Shown here: one piece after another, positions 34,422 through 43,018 of the stretch
How positions within the stretch are numbered: position 1 is the stretch's first letter
Layout: each line of letters opens with the position of its first letter
Origin: Candidatus Zixiibacteriota bacterium
Lineage (GTDB): Bacteria > Desulfobacterota > Binatia > UBA9968
DNA: 64,000 bases
Direction: 5' to 3'
Assembly (NCBI GenBank): GCA_035574315.1
Contig: DATLYW010000053.1
Location: 103,802-167,801 of the forward strand
Position numbers and translations under genes: made by a program
The notes under the pieces: generated by a model
What the model was told of the DNA's origin: nothing
Database searches by the model: none
The model's input: the letters and a program-made list of their open reading frames with translations, nothing else

Positions 34422-34979
34422 ATGATCATTTTGAGTCCTGAAGGTAAAGCTCGATCATCCGCGTCTCGAGTTCCCGCCGTGCCGCGGCTTCGAGACCTCA
34501 ACGGAAAGGTCGTGGGATTTCTGGACAACGGCAAACCGAACGCCGATGCGCTCGAGGCTCGTTTCGAAGAGCTTCTCAAGGAATCCTACGGTATTGCGGG
34601 CGTCATCCGCAGGCGCAAGCTTTCAGCGCAGCAAGGGGCGCCCGAGGCCTGTCTGAACGAGCTCGCGGCCCGGGCCGATGTGATTATCAGCGGTCTCGGC
34701 GATTGAGGGTCGTGCACGTCGTGGAGTATCCACGACAGCATCGAGCTGCAAAAGCGCGGCAGGCTGGCCGTGACCGTGGTAACGCACGCCTTCGAGGCGC
34801 TCGCGAAATCGGAAAGAGAAGCCTTCGGCGCTCCAGACCATCCTCTGGTGGTGGTGCAGCATCCCGTCGGAACGGTGAAACTGGACGAGGTGAGAAAGCG
34901 CGCGGATGGCGCTTTCGTGCGGCTTCTGGAGGCGGTGCTTGCGGAGCCGTCCCGAGTGAAGGCCGCGACCGGAAGCTGA
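34422..34979 (+). CDS. UGSC-family selenoprotein (in-frame TGA read as Sec95)
   Basis: Reading through the TGA at 34704-34706 gives one continuous 185-aa protein: RDLNGKVVGFLDNGKPNAD and DVIISGLGD, then U-G-S-C, then TSWSIHDSIELQKRG and VTVVTHAFEALAKSE, ending at TGA 34977-34979. The UGSC family is named for exactly this motif, with Sec or Cys at the first position; here Sec would be residue 95 with Cys98 as redox partner. The ATG at 34422 has a strong GAGGAGGAG upstream. Treating the TGA as a stop would break the conserved motif and leave two orphan ORFs. The SECIS-like hairpin is described separately. Its reaction is not known. Confidence 0.85.
34704..34736 (+). promoter_or_regulatory. Bacterial SECIS-like element at the UGSC codon
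   Basis: Starting at the TGA (34704-34706), a stem GTCGTGG/CCACGAC (34718-34724, 34730-34736) closes a 5-nt loop, AGTAT. The loop starts 18 nt after the TGA and has G at its second position, as expected for bacterial SelB-binding SECIS loops. Confidence 0.7.
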
Positions 34980-35028
34980 AAAAGAATTACCGGCGACGAC
35001 AACGGTGCGTTTTTCGAGAAGGAAGAAA

Positions 35029-36084
35029 ATGGAATCCTGCATGCTTCAAGCGGAACGAATCGAGATCGACGACGATCTTTGGGGCGCCAACGCCTTCTTC
35101 GAGGAGAAAGGCTGGAGCGACGGGCTGCCGATCGTTCCTCCGACGGAAGAGCGGGTCGTTCGCATGCTGGAAGCCGTTCGGCACGATCCGCAGGACGTTG
35201 TCGGGTTCGTACCTCCCCGGTGGGCGCCCGCCACGGTGGAGAAAATCGCGATCAACGCGGTGATGGCGGGCTGCCGCCCCGAGTACATGCCCGTGCTCGT
35301 GGCCGCGGTCGAGGCCATCACCGATCCAAGGCTGAACCTTTACGCGCTTCAAGCTACGACCGGCGGGCCGGCGATCATGCTGATCGTGAACGGCCCCATA
35401 CGCCGCAAGCTTCAGATCAACGGCGGCCCGAACGCCTTGGGCGAGGGGTGGCGGGCCAACGCGACCATCGGGCGAACGATTCGCCTGATTCAACGAAACA
35501 TCGGCGGCTCCTATCCGGGCACGACCTGCAAGGCGACGCTCGGCTGGCCGGGCAAATACGGGATGTGCATAGGGGAGAACGAAGAGGCCAGCCCGTGGGA
35601 GCCGCTCCACGTGGAGCGCGGCTTCCGTCCCGAGGAAAGCACGGTAACGGCCATCAGCGCGGACGGGCTGGTCCGGGCGTCGGACCTGGACAGCACCACG
35701 GCCGAGGGCGTGCTCACCATCTTCTCGCAAAGAATGAGCGGGCCCGCGGGTCCCGAGGCGATCATGGTCGTCTGTCCCGAGCACGCGAAAATCATCGCCG
35801 GAGACGGCTACAGCAAGAAGGAGGTCAAGCGGTTTCTCTGGGAACGGGCGATCTACAGTCTCAAAGACCTCCCCGAGGAATCCTTCGCTCAGAGAGTCAA
35901 GCGGAGGCCCGATTTGAAGCTGACGCGCGACAGCGTCCTCAAGATCGTGGACCGGCCCGAGGACATTCTGGTGGTGGTGGCGGGGGGCGACGGCTCTCAG
36001 TCTCAGTACATCCACGTGTGGGGACAGAGCACGCCGGAAGGCGGATCGACGCGCTCGGTGACGAAGGTGGTGAGTGCCTCATGA
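35029..36084 (+). CDS. Conserved protein of unknown function, partner of the UGSC selenoprotein
   Basis: A 351-aa soluble protein from ATG at 35029 behind AAGGAAG. Conserved-looking blocks are WSDGLPIVPPTEERVVRML (near residue 26), NAVMAGCRPEYMPVLVAAVEA (near 84), GNIGGSYPGTTCKATLGWPGKYG-type glycine-rich region (near 160) and VCPEHAKIIAGDGYSKKEVK (near 250). No standard domain is recognised. It lies 49 nt after the selenoprotein gene on the same strand. Pairing with the UGSC protein in one pathway or complex is inferred from adjacency. Confidence 0.7.
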   Translation: MESCMLQAERIEIDDDLWGANAFFEEKGWSDGLPIVPPTEERVVRMLEAVRHDPQDVVGFVPPRWAPATVEKIAINAVMAGCRPEYMPVLVAAVEAITDPRLNLYALQATTGGPAIMLIVNGPIRRKLQINGGPNALGEGWRANATIGRTIRLIQRNIGGSYPGTTCKATLGWPGKYGMCIGENEEASPWEPLHVERGFRPEESTVTAISADGLVRASDLDSTTAEGVLTIFSQRMSGPAGPEAIMVVCPEHAKIIAGDGYSKKEVKRFLWERAIYSLKDLPEESFAQRVKRRPDLKLTRDSVLKIVDRPEDILVVVAGGDGSQSQYIHVWGQSTPEGGSTRSVTKVVSAS

Positions 36085-36275
36085 GAACGAGACCGTGGCG
36101 GGCCGCCGGTACATAGACGCAACGACGGAGTCGTAGGAGGAGAGGGGGTCCAGGGTAAGCGCCTGGTGGTGGAGAGACGGGGTTGCGCGGAAGGGCGCGC
36201 GCACGTTCCGAGGCGCCGTTTGTCTCGCACCCGAAACCGGTCCCGATGACCGGGGAAAGCCGAGGAGGGCGGTTT

Positions 36276-37349
36276 ATGCTCAGCAAAATCTCGGTGCTTT
36301 TGGTAGGCGCGGTCGCCTTGGTCTCCCTCGCCTTCGGCCCCGCGCCGGTTTTCGCGCAGGAGTCTTTTTACAAAGGGAAAAATGTTCGTTTCCTCGTGAA
36401 TTTCAGCGCGGGCGGGCCCACGGATGTTTTCGCCAGGGTCATCGCCCGGCACTTTCCCCGGCACGCGCCCGGAAACCCGGCGGTTACCGTGCAGAACATG
36501 CCCGGTGCCGGCGGCATCATCGGGGCGAACTACGTTTACGAGGTCGCCAAGCCCGATGGATTGACGGTCGGGATCTTTTCGGGAATGTACCTGCCCCAGA
36601 TCCTGGGCGCCACCACCGTCCGTTACGATCTCAACAGCATGCCGATCATCGCCGGGGCCGCCGAGACCTCCGTGGTCTACATCCGGTCGGACGCCGGAGT
36701 GAAAACCGCCGAGGATCTCGTGAAGGCGGGAAAGCCGATCGTCGTCGGGGGGTTTACCCGCGAGAACAACAAGGACCTCGGGCTTCGCCTGGCGCTCGGC
36801 CTTCTCGGCGCTCCTTACCGCTATGTGACGGGATACGCGGGGGTCGCCGAGCTGCGCGTGGCCATCCAGCGAGGGGAGATCAACTACACCTCCGAGAGTT
36901 TGACCGGCTACAACACCGGCGGGGTTGCGATGGCCCGCGAGGGCGTCGTGATCCCTCTGTATCAAGAGGGCCTGCTCGGCCCCGATGGGGACCATGTTCG
37001 CGATCCCCGCTCCGACCTGCCCTCTTTCAGAGAGGTGTTCAGGAAGGTCAAAGGCAGCGACCCGTCCGGACCGCTGGCCGACGCCTTCAAGATCTCGGGA
37101 GGCTCGCGGAGCATGTTGAGGTTCGTCGCGGTCCCTCCCAAGACTCCCGCCGAACTGGTCCAGGTCCTGAGGAAAGCGTTTCGCGACACTTTTGAAGACC
37201 CCGAATTCAAGGCCGAGTCGGAGCGCACCATGCGCTTTCAGTTGATGACCTTCGTCGGCGAGGAAGCGGAAAAGGTCAACGCCGCCGTGTTCCGGGCCGC
37301 TACGGGAGCGGCGCGGGAGACCTTGAAGAAGATGGCCGCCAAGGAGTAA
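36276..37349 (+). CDS. Tripartite tricarboxylate transporter (Bug-type) substrate-binding protein
   Basis: A 357-aa protein with a Sec signal peptide (KISVLLVGAVALVSLAF, cleavage near VFAQE). The mature N-terminus, KNVRFLVNFSAGGPTDVFARVIARH, is the Bug ligand loop, followed by AVTVQNMPGAGGIIGANYVYEVAKPDGLTVG. These proteins bind organic acids in the periplasm and may act without an adjacent TctAB permease; none is seen in the window. The start is ATG at 36276 behind CGAGGAGG. Confidence 0.88.
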   Translation: MLSKISVLLVGAVALVSLAFGPAPVFAQESFYKGKNVRFLVNFSAGGPTDVFARVIARHFPRHAPGNPAVTVQNMPGAGGIIGANYVYEVAKPDGLTVGIFSGMYLPQILGATTVRYDLNSMPIIAGAAETSVVYIRSDAGVKTAEDLVKAGKPIVVGGFTRENNKDLGLRLALGLLGAPYRYVTGYAGVAELRVAIQRGEINYTSESLTGYNTGGVAMAREGVVIPLYQEGLLGPDGDHVRDPRSDLPSFREVFRKVKGSDPSGPLADAFKISGGSRSMLRFVAVPPKTPAELVQVLRKAFRDTFEDPEFKAESERTMRFQLMTFVGEEAEKVNAAVFRAATGAARETLKKMAAKE

Positions 37350-37368
37350 AGAGCCGCTTGGATCGAAA

Positions 37369-37986
37369 TCAGTGTCTCGGGCCGGGAACCGGCACGACTC
37401 TTTTGCCCTCGAGCTTTTCGATGTGCCGCATGAAGCGATAGAGGTTTTCGACCTCGTTGCAGCCGAATGCCGGGAGCTCGCGCCAGGATTTGAAATACTC
37501 CGGTCCGGATTCGGTCTTGGCTCCGATCATGAACAGGGCTGCGCTTTCCTTGGCCTTGCGTAGAGCCGCTCGATACTCCTCCAACGAGCCCGCCCAGCAA
37601 GCGTTCTGCACGCCTGCTGCCCTGGCCATTGCGATCAAGTCGGCGCCGGCGCTCGTCGCCGTGGGTCTGAGGCCCGACGCCTCGTAGATGCCGTTGTCGA
37701 AGAGGAGCAGCGTCAAATTGGCGGGGCTTCGCCATGCCAGGGTCGCCAGGCCGCAGGCGTTCATCAGGAGAGCCCCGTCCCCGTCGAGGCCGACGACGCG
37801 CCGTTTCGGCAGCGCCAGCGCGAGGCCCATGGCGATCGAGGAGACCAACCCGAGCGTCCGGCAACGCAGGTTTCCATCGCTCGGCCTGATCGAGTTCCAC
37901 TCGGCGGCAGCGCCGCCGACCGTGCAGATCACGAGAGCGTCGGCCATTTCCTCGGCCAGGATTTTCAGGCAATCGTACCGTTTCAT
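37369..37986 (-). CDS. ThDP-dependent decarboxylase, pyrophosphate-binding subunit
   Basis: A 205-aa subunit with the thiamine-diphosphate motif GDGALLMNACGLATLAW...DN (about residues 73-103), as in the beta subunit of sulfopyruvate or phosphonopyruvate decarboxylases. Its ATG overlaps the stop of the alpha gene by 4 nt (ATGA), so the two are co-translated. Substrate inference is limited: a 3-carbon 2-oxo acid analogue is likely. Confidence 0.82.
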   Translation of the reverse strand: MKRYDCLKILAEEMADALVICTVGGAAAEWNSIRPSDGNLRCRTLGLVSSIAMGLALALPKRRVVGLDGDGALLMNACGLATLAWRSPANLTLLLFDNGIYEASGLRPTATSAGADLIAMARAAGVQNACWAGSLEEYRAALRKAKESAALFMIGAKTESGPEYFKSWRELPAFGCNEVENLYRFMRHIEKLEGKRVVPVPGPRH

Positions 37987-38489
37987 TTTCTCGTCCCCAG
38001 GACGTCTTTGGTCAGGAGCACGGCCACCGGCCTTCTTGAATCGATCGCTAGCGTCGTAGCCCCTTTGATCGTCTGTTTGATCTCGTCCGGATTCCTGAGC
38101 ACGTAATACCTGATTCCGAGCCCCCTCAGGACCGGCTCGGTGACCGAGCCGAGCGTCGCGAAGCCCTCGTCGCCGAGGTCGCCGGCGTAGTAAATCAGGA
38201 GCAAGATGGGTATGTTGAAGTTGAGGGCGGTCGTCGTCAGCGCGTTGCAGCTGTTGAGAAAGCCGCCGTTCTGCATGATGATGGCCGGAGTTCGGCCCCC
38301 CATGTAAGCGCCCGCGCAAATGCCGATGCCCTCTTCTTCGCGGCATAACGTGACGTGAGGGAGTTCCGGGTCGCCGTCCACGAGCGCCAGGAGGGTTGCC
38401 AGATTGGCGTCGGGCAGCGAGGCCACGAAATCGATGCCCGCCTCTTTCATGCCGTCGAGGATCAATTGCGGTCCGCCGCGGTCGCTCAT
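37983..38489 (-). CDS. ThDP-dependent decarboxylase, pyrimidine-binding subunit
   Basis: A 168-aa N-terminal-type ThDP subunit. The conserved glutamate sits in TLCREEEGIGICAGAYMGG (near residue 52), and QNGGFLNSCNALTT matches ComD/sulfopyruvate decarboxylase alpha. It pairs with the overlapping beta gene. Both lie between two Bug-type binding-protein genes, suggesting uptake and decarboxylation of an organic acid. Confidence 0.82.
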   Translation of the reverse strand: MSDRGGPQLILDGMKEAGIDFVASLPDANLATLLALVDGDPELPHVTLCREEEGIGICAGAYMGGRTPAIIMQNGGFLNSCNALTTTALNFNIPILLLIYYAGDLGDEGFATLGSVTEPVLRGLGIRYYVLRNPDEIKQTIKGATTLAIDSRRPVAVLLTKDVLGTRK

Positions 38490-38509
38490 TTTGCGTCCCC
38501 GTGATCGGT

Positions 38510-39544
38510 CTATTTCGTGAGAACGGTTCTCAGCTTCGCCACGACCGCGGGACTGAGCTTGAAAAGCCGCTGGACGGTTTTCTCCAGCTCTTCTCCCGTC
38601 ATCGGATCGACGCCCAGCTTTGATTTCTTCGCGTCGGCGAGAAAGTCCGCGTCGCTGAGGGTGTCGACGAAAGCCTTGCGAACGATCGCGGCCCGATCCT
38701 TGGGCGTGCCGGGAGGCAGGACATAGGCGTAAGTCAGGTCCGAAACGTCATGTATGCCCGCCTGGATCAATTGCCGGGCCTCGGCGGTCTTTGCGGCATT
38801 GATCGCCAGTGGGACCTTGGGAAGCTCGGCGATGGGTTTCGCCACGGTCTGGAGCACGACAACCGCGTCTCCGGAATCGAGAGCCCTGCCCCATGTCGCC
38901 TTGAGCGAGTCCCAGGTCCACCCGCAGACTCCGGCCAGCTCGTTGCCTTCGGCCGCAAGGCGAACGTCGGCGATGCCCTTGTAACCGGAGACGAGCTGAA
39001 TGGGAAGGTTCAACGCCTCTTTCAGGATCAGAGGAACGTTGTGGGTCGCGGAGCCCGGCCCGGTCGCGCCCAGCTTCAACGGCGACTTGGAAGCCATCCA
39101 TTGTTCCAGGGTGGTGAAACCGCTGGACTTCGTCATGACGCAAACCGACTTATCCCTGACCGGAACTCCGACGTGCTCGTACTTGGTCGCGTCGAACTCG
39201 ATCCCGGGCCAGCCGAGGAGCTGCTGGACGAAGATGCCGCCGTTGATGTTGCCGATGGTGAGGCCGTCGGGCCTGGCGGCCTTGAAAACGTGGTTAGCCG
39301 CGACCAGACTGCCGGCGCCGGTCATGTTCTCGACGATCACGGCCGGCCGCCCTGGCAAGTGCTTGCCCAGATGCCGGGCGATCGTTCGGCTGTATGCGTC
39401 GAAGCCGCCGCCGGGGCTGAAGCCGACCACGATGCGCACGGTTTGTCCTTTGTACGGGAATTCCTGCCCGGAGGCGCGCGTGAACCATCCGCTGAAAACG
39501 GCCGCGCCGGCGGCGACTGTGAAGCACAAGCTTTTCCTTCGCAT
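38510..39544 (-). CDS. Tripartite tricarboxylate transporter (Bug-type) substrate-binding protein
   Basis: A 344-aa protein with a signal peptide (RRKSLCFTVAAGAAVFSGW, cleavage near ASGQ) and the Bug loop TVRIVVGFSPGGGFDAYSRTIARHL. A second element reads AVIVENMTGAGSLVAANHVFKAARPDGLTIG. It lies 20 nt upstream of the ThDP alpha subunit on the same strand, so transport and decarboxylation are probably co-expressed. A paralogue is at 36276-37349. Confidence 0.88.
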   Translation of the reverse strand: MRRKSLCFTVAAGAAVFSGWFTRASGQEFPYKGQTVRIVVGFSPGGGFDAYSRTIARHLGKHLPGRPAVIVENMTGAGSLVAANHVFKAARPDGLTIGNINGGIFVQQLLGWPGIEFDATKYEHVGVPVRDKSVCVMTKSSGFTTLEQWMASKSPLKLGATGPGSATHNVPLILKEALNLPIQLVSGYKGIADVRLAAEGNELAGVCGWTWDSLKATWGRALDSGDAVVVLQTVAKPIAELPKVPLAINAAKTAEARQLIQAGIHDVSDLTYAYVLPPGTPKDRAAIVRKAFVDTLSDADFLADAKKSKLGVDPMTGEELEKTVQRLFKLSPAVVAKLRTVLTK

Positions 39545-39890
39545 CGTACCCTCCGCACCGGCTCAAAGGCTGGAACGTCCGGACTCGGTTCGCCAGGTCC
39601 GTCGCCCAACCCGTTTAACATGAAACAACTCGTGACGGAAAGAGTCGCCGGTGCCAGCCCGACAGAAGGTTTCCTGTTTCCAGTTTCAGGTTCCTTGTTC
39701 GAGGCGGAGCCACTGCAGGGCAAGCCTGCCGACGAGCCTGCGGGCGCCGATCGCTCGGATCGCGGACGGGACAGAAGCGAGTAATTCCCTGGACGGTTTG
39801 ACCGGCTACGAAAGCAAGCGGTACGGCTTGAAACGTTTGAACGATTGAACACACGTTAGTGGCGCCGGTAAAGGGGGGTCCGAAACCGTA
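39545..39890. other. Divergent intergenic region with octamer repeats
   Basis: No gene is supported here. At 39827-39850 three 8-nt units (CTTGAAAC, GTTTGAAC, GATTGAAC) follow each other; a similar pair is at 46605-46620. The right end leads into the promoter at 39891-39920. No promoter for the leftward binding-protein gene was identified with confidence. Confidence 0.5.
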
Positions 39891-39920
39891 TTGACAGGCG
39901 TACCCGGCCGGGACTATACG
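39891..39920 (+). promoter_or_regulatory. Predicted sigma70 promoter of the Tat-exported molybdo-enzyme operon
   Basis: A perfect TTGACA (39891-39896) and TATACG (39915-39920) are spaced by 18 nt. The leader to the ATG at 39980 would be about 52 nt and contains GGGAGGGG near the start codon. Confidence 0.55.
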
Positions 39921-39979
39921 GCGTTTCAGGTGCTGCAGGGGGTTTCAGGTAAGCAATAACGCTAAGGGAGGGGCCCCTT

Positions 39980-40615
39980 ATGGAGGACGAAAAGGAGCTG
40001 GGTAACGGACAGGGTCTGACGCGACGGAGCTTCATCAAGGGGGTCATCGCTTCGGGCGTCGCCGTCTCGTCAGTCGCCTATCTTTTCCGGGACGGCGGCT
40101 TCGCTCAAGCGAAGCCCGGCCTTCCGGGCGCGGTCGAGCGCCTGGTCACGCTCAACGTCAACGGGCAGAAGCGGCGCGTCGACATCATGAAGCAGGAAAC
40201 CCTCGCGATGACGCTCCGCTACAAGCTCGGCCTCACCGGGACCAAGCTCGGCTGCGACCGCGGGGAGTGCGGCAACTGCACGGTCCTGATCGACGACGTG
40301 GCGCGCTACTCCTGTTCCGTGCTGACGCACACGGTGCGGAATTCCAGGATCACCACGATCGAAGGGCTGTCCGGGCCGAACGGCGGCCTGCACCCGGTGC
40401 AGAAAGCGTTCGTGGACGAAAACGCCCCGCAGTGCGGTTTCTGCACGCCGGGGCAGATCATGTCGGCGGTGGCTTTCCTGAAGGTCAATCCCAAGCCGAC
40501 GCGGGCTCAGGCTGCGGAAGCGCTGTCGGGAAACCTTTGCCGGTGCGGAGCCTACGACTACTACCTGAATGCTGTCATGCGGGCAGCGGAGGCGAGCAGA
40601 TATGGCCAGCTATAA
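39980..40615 (+). CDS. Tat-exported 2Fe-2S subunit of a molybdenum hydroxylase (PaoA/IorA-like)
   Basis: A 211-aa small subunit with an N-terminal twin-arginine signal (TRRSFIKG at residues 14-21, then GVIASGVAVSSVAYLF). The mature part has both [2Fe-2S] clusters: GCDRGECGNCTVLIDD with a later SC, and QCGFCTPGQ with NLCRCGAY. Only this subunit needs the Tat signal, because the complex is exported folded with its Moco subunit. The complex is therefore periplasmic, unlike the one at 1053-4868. It starts 60 nt after a promoter and overlaps the large-subunit gene by 14 nt. Confidence 0.9.
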   Translation: MEDEKELGNGQGLTRRSFIKGVIASGVAVSSVAYLFRDGGFAQAKPGLPGAVERLVTLNVNGQKRRVDIMKQETLAMTLRYKLGLTGTKLGCDRGECGNCTVLIDDVARYSCSVLTHTVRNSRITTIEGLSGPNGGLHPVQKAFVDENAPQCGFCTPGQIMSAVAFLKVNPKPTRAQAAEALSGNLCRCGAYDYYLNAVMRAAEASRYGQL

Positions 40616-43004
40616 GCTCATTGGCAAGGACTTCGCTCCTCCGGATTTGATCGGAAAGGTCACGGGCAAAGCGAAATATGCCGAGGACTTCCGCGCCTCG
40701 GGGATGCTTTTCGCCAAGCTTCTGAGGAGCCCCATGCCTCACGCGAGGGTGCGGAAGCTCGACACCCGCGGCGCGCTCGCGATGAAGGGAGTGGTCGCGG
40801 TCCTCACCGCCGATGAGGTTCCCAAGGTCGAGGGGCTGCAGGAACCCATGCTGACCAACGAGCCGCTTTACGCCGGCGAGCCGATCCTGGCGGTCGCAGC
40901 GGTCGACGAGACCACCGCGGCGGAGGCGGTGGAGCGGATCAAGATCGACCTCCAGCCGCTGCCGTTCGTGATCGATCCGCTCGAGACCCTGCGGCCGGGC
41001 GGCCCTGATCCGCGCGCCGGCGGAAACGTCGGCGGGCGCGAGCTCAAGCTGCAAACCATCAAGTGGACGGCGCGCGATTTCGCCGGGGTCGAGCACGGCA
41101 GGCTCCCCACGGGCAGGCCCGCGGAGGAGTGGCAGTACGGCGATCTCGAAGCGGGCTTCAAGCAGGCCGATCTCGTTCTGGAAGAGAGCTTTGTCACGCA
41201 GGCGCTGTCGCATCACAGCATGGAGCCGCGCACGGCGATGGCCTACTGGCAGAACGGGAAGCTCTACCTCCACGCCTCCTCACAAAGCGTCTCCTTCGTC
41301 GTCCCGGGCGTCGCGAAGCTCCTCGGCATCGATCCCTCGCAGCTGGTTTTCATCAGCGAGAACACCGGCGGCGGCTTCGGCTCCAAGGGCACCGGCTACC
41401 CGCAATGGGGAATCCCGGCGCTGCTGGCGAAGAAGACCGGCCGGCCGGTGATGATGCGCGTGAGTCGCGACGAGGAGCACGCCTTCGGGAGAGCGCGGCC
41501 GGGATACCAGGGCTGGGTGAAGATCGGCTTCCGCAAGGACGGGCGCATCACGGCGCTCGACCTCTACATCATCCAGAGCAACGGCCCGTATGAAGGGTTC
41601 CCCGACTTCCGCAACTCCGGCACGGCCGTTTCGTTGGTGTATCAGCCGATGGCGATGCGCTGGCGTTCGGTCTGCGTGCTTACCAACACGCCGCCGCGGT
41701 ATCCCCAGCGCGGGCCGGGCGAAAATCAGATCGCGGCCGCAATCGAGCCTTTCATCGACAAGGCCGCCCGCAAGCTGGGAGTCGATCGCGTCGCGATCCG
41801 CCGCGTGAACGCTCCCGGCCACGACGGCAAGGTCGGCCCCAAGCAGGGGCCGATCACGAGCTCCTATCTGCGGGAGGCTCTCGACAAGGGGGCAAAACGC
41901 TTCAACTGGGCGAAGAAGCAGGCGCTGAGCGGCCGGCGAAAGGGCAGCAAGGCGACCGGAGTCGGCGTTGGAGTCGCGTTCCACTCCGCCGGCCGCACGG
42001 GATTCGACGGCCTGGTGCTGATCAAGCCCGACGGCAAGCTCTACATTCACAACGGGGCGGGCAACCTGGGAACCTTTTCCTATGCCGCCACCTCGCGCAC
42101 GGCGGCCGAGGTGCTCGGCATGCCCTGGGATCGCTGCGAGATCGTGGCCGGCAACACCGGCAAGAACGTGCCGTGGAACTCGCCTCAGGTCGGAAGCAAC
42201 ACCTCTTACACGCTCACGCGCACGAATTATGTCGCGGCGATGGACGCGAAAAAGAAGCTCCAGGAGATCGCCGCGAAGGCGCTCAACGGGACGCCGGACG
42301 ACTTCGACGTCGGCAACGGCAGGGTCTTTCTCAAGGCGGACCCGTCGAAGGGGTTGAGCTTCGCCGAGGCGGCGCAGCGCGCCATCAAGCTCGGGGGAAA
42401 GTACAGCGGCCAGGAGTTGCCGAAGGACCTGAACCCGCTCACGGTGCGCGCGGCGACTGCGCTCGCGGGGCAGGGGCTCATGGGCGTGGCCAGGGATAAC
42501 CTGCCCAGCAAAGGGCTGATCCCCGCTTTTTGCGCTGCGTTCGTTCAGGTCGAGGTCGACCTCGAGACCGGTCGCGTCGAAATCCAGGAGTGTCTGGAGG
42601 TGGCCGACTGCGGTACCGTGCTTCATCCCAAGAACCTCGGCAACCAGCTGACCGGCGGGGCGGTCCAGGGCTTCGGCTTCGCGCTCACCGAACGGCACAT
42701 TTTCGACTCGAAGCTGGGGCTCTCAGCCACCCGGGGGCTTTATGGCCAGAAGCTTCCGACCTATCTCGACGTGCCGCTCGACATTCAATGGGACGCCGTC
42801 AACCAGCCCGACCGGTTCAACCCGGTCGGCGCCAAGGGGATCGGCGAGCCGCCCCTGGGAGCGGCGGCGGCGGCGGTGCTGTGCGCGATCTCCGATGCGC
42901 TGGGCGGAGTCTATTTCAACAGGTCGCCGGTGACCTGCGACATGATCTTGAACGCGGCGGAGGGCAAGCCGCAGTCGTTCAAACCGCTCGAGGTCAACGT
43001 CTAG
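40602..43004 (+). CDS. Periplasmic molybdenum hydroxylase large subunit (PaoC-like)
   Basis: An 800-aa Moco subunit. The start MASYKLIGKDFAPPDLIGKVTGKAKYAED is the family N-terminus. The Moco motif GGGFGSKGTGY is near residue 260, the active-site loop is PRYPQRGPGENQ and the catalytic glutamate is in AKGIGEPPLGAAA near residue 747. The loop is unlike that of CO dehydrogenase. It lacks its own signal and would be carried across the membrane with the Tat-bearing small subunit. The substrate is probably an aldehyde or aromatic compound; this is inference. Confidence 0.88.
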   Translation: MASYKLIGKDFAPPDLIGKVTGKAKYAEDFRASGMLFAKLLRSPMPHARVRKLDTRGALAMKGVVAVLTADEVPKVEGLQEPMLTNEPLYAGEPILAVAAVDETTAAEAVERIKIDLQPLPFVIDPLETLRPGGPDPRAGGNVGGRELKLQTIKWTARDFAGVEHGRLPTGRPAEEWQYGDLEAGFKQADLVLEESFVTQALSHHSMEPRTAMAYWQNGKLYLHASSQSVSFVVPGVAKLLGIDPSQLVFISENTGGGFGSKGTGYPQWGIPALLAKKTGRPVMMRVSRDEEHAFGRARPGYQGWVKIGFRKDGRITALDLYIIQSNGPYEGFPDFRNSGTAVSLVYQPMAMRWRSVCVLTNTPPRYPQRGPGENQIAAAIEPFIDKAARKLGVDRVAIRRVNAPGHDGKVGPKQGPITSSYLREALDKGAKRFNWAKKQALSGRRKGSKATGVGVGVAFHSAGRTGFDGLVLIKPDGKLYIHNGAGNLGTFSYAATSRTAAEVLGMPWDRCEIVAGNTGKNVPWNSPQVGSNTSYTLTRTNYVAAMDAKKKLQEIAAKALNGTPDDFDVGNGRVFLKADPSKGLSFAEAAQRAIKLGGKYSGQELPKDLNPLTVRAATALAGQGLMGVARDNLPSKGLIPAFCAAFVQVEVDLETGRVEIQECLEVADCGTVLHPKNLGNQLTGGAVQGFGFALTERHIFDSKLGLSATRGLYGQKLPTYLDVPLDIQWDAVNQPDRFNPVGAKGIGEPPLGAAAAAVLCAISDALGGVYFNRSPVTCDMILNAAEGKPQSFKPLEVNV

Positions 43005-43018
43005 CGGAGGGTGAAGCG

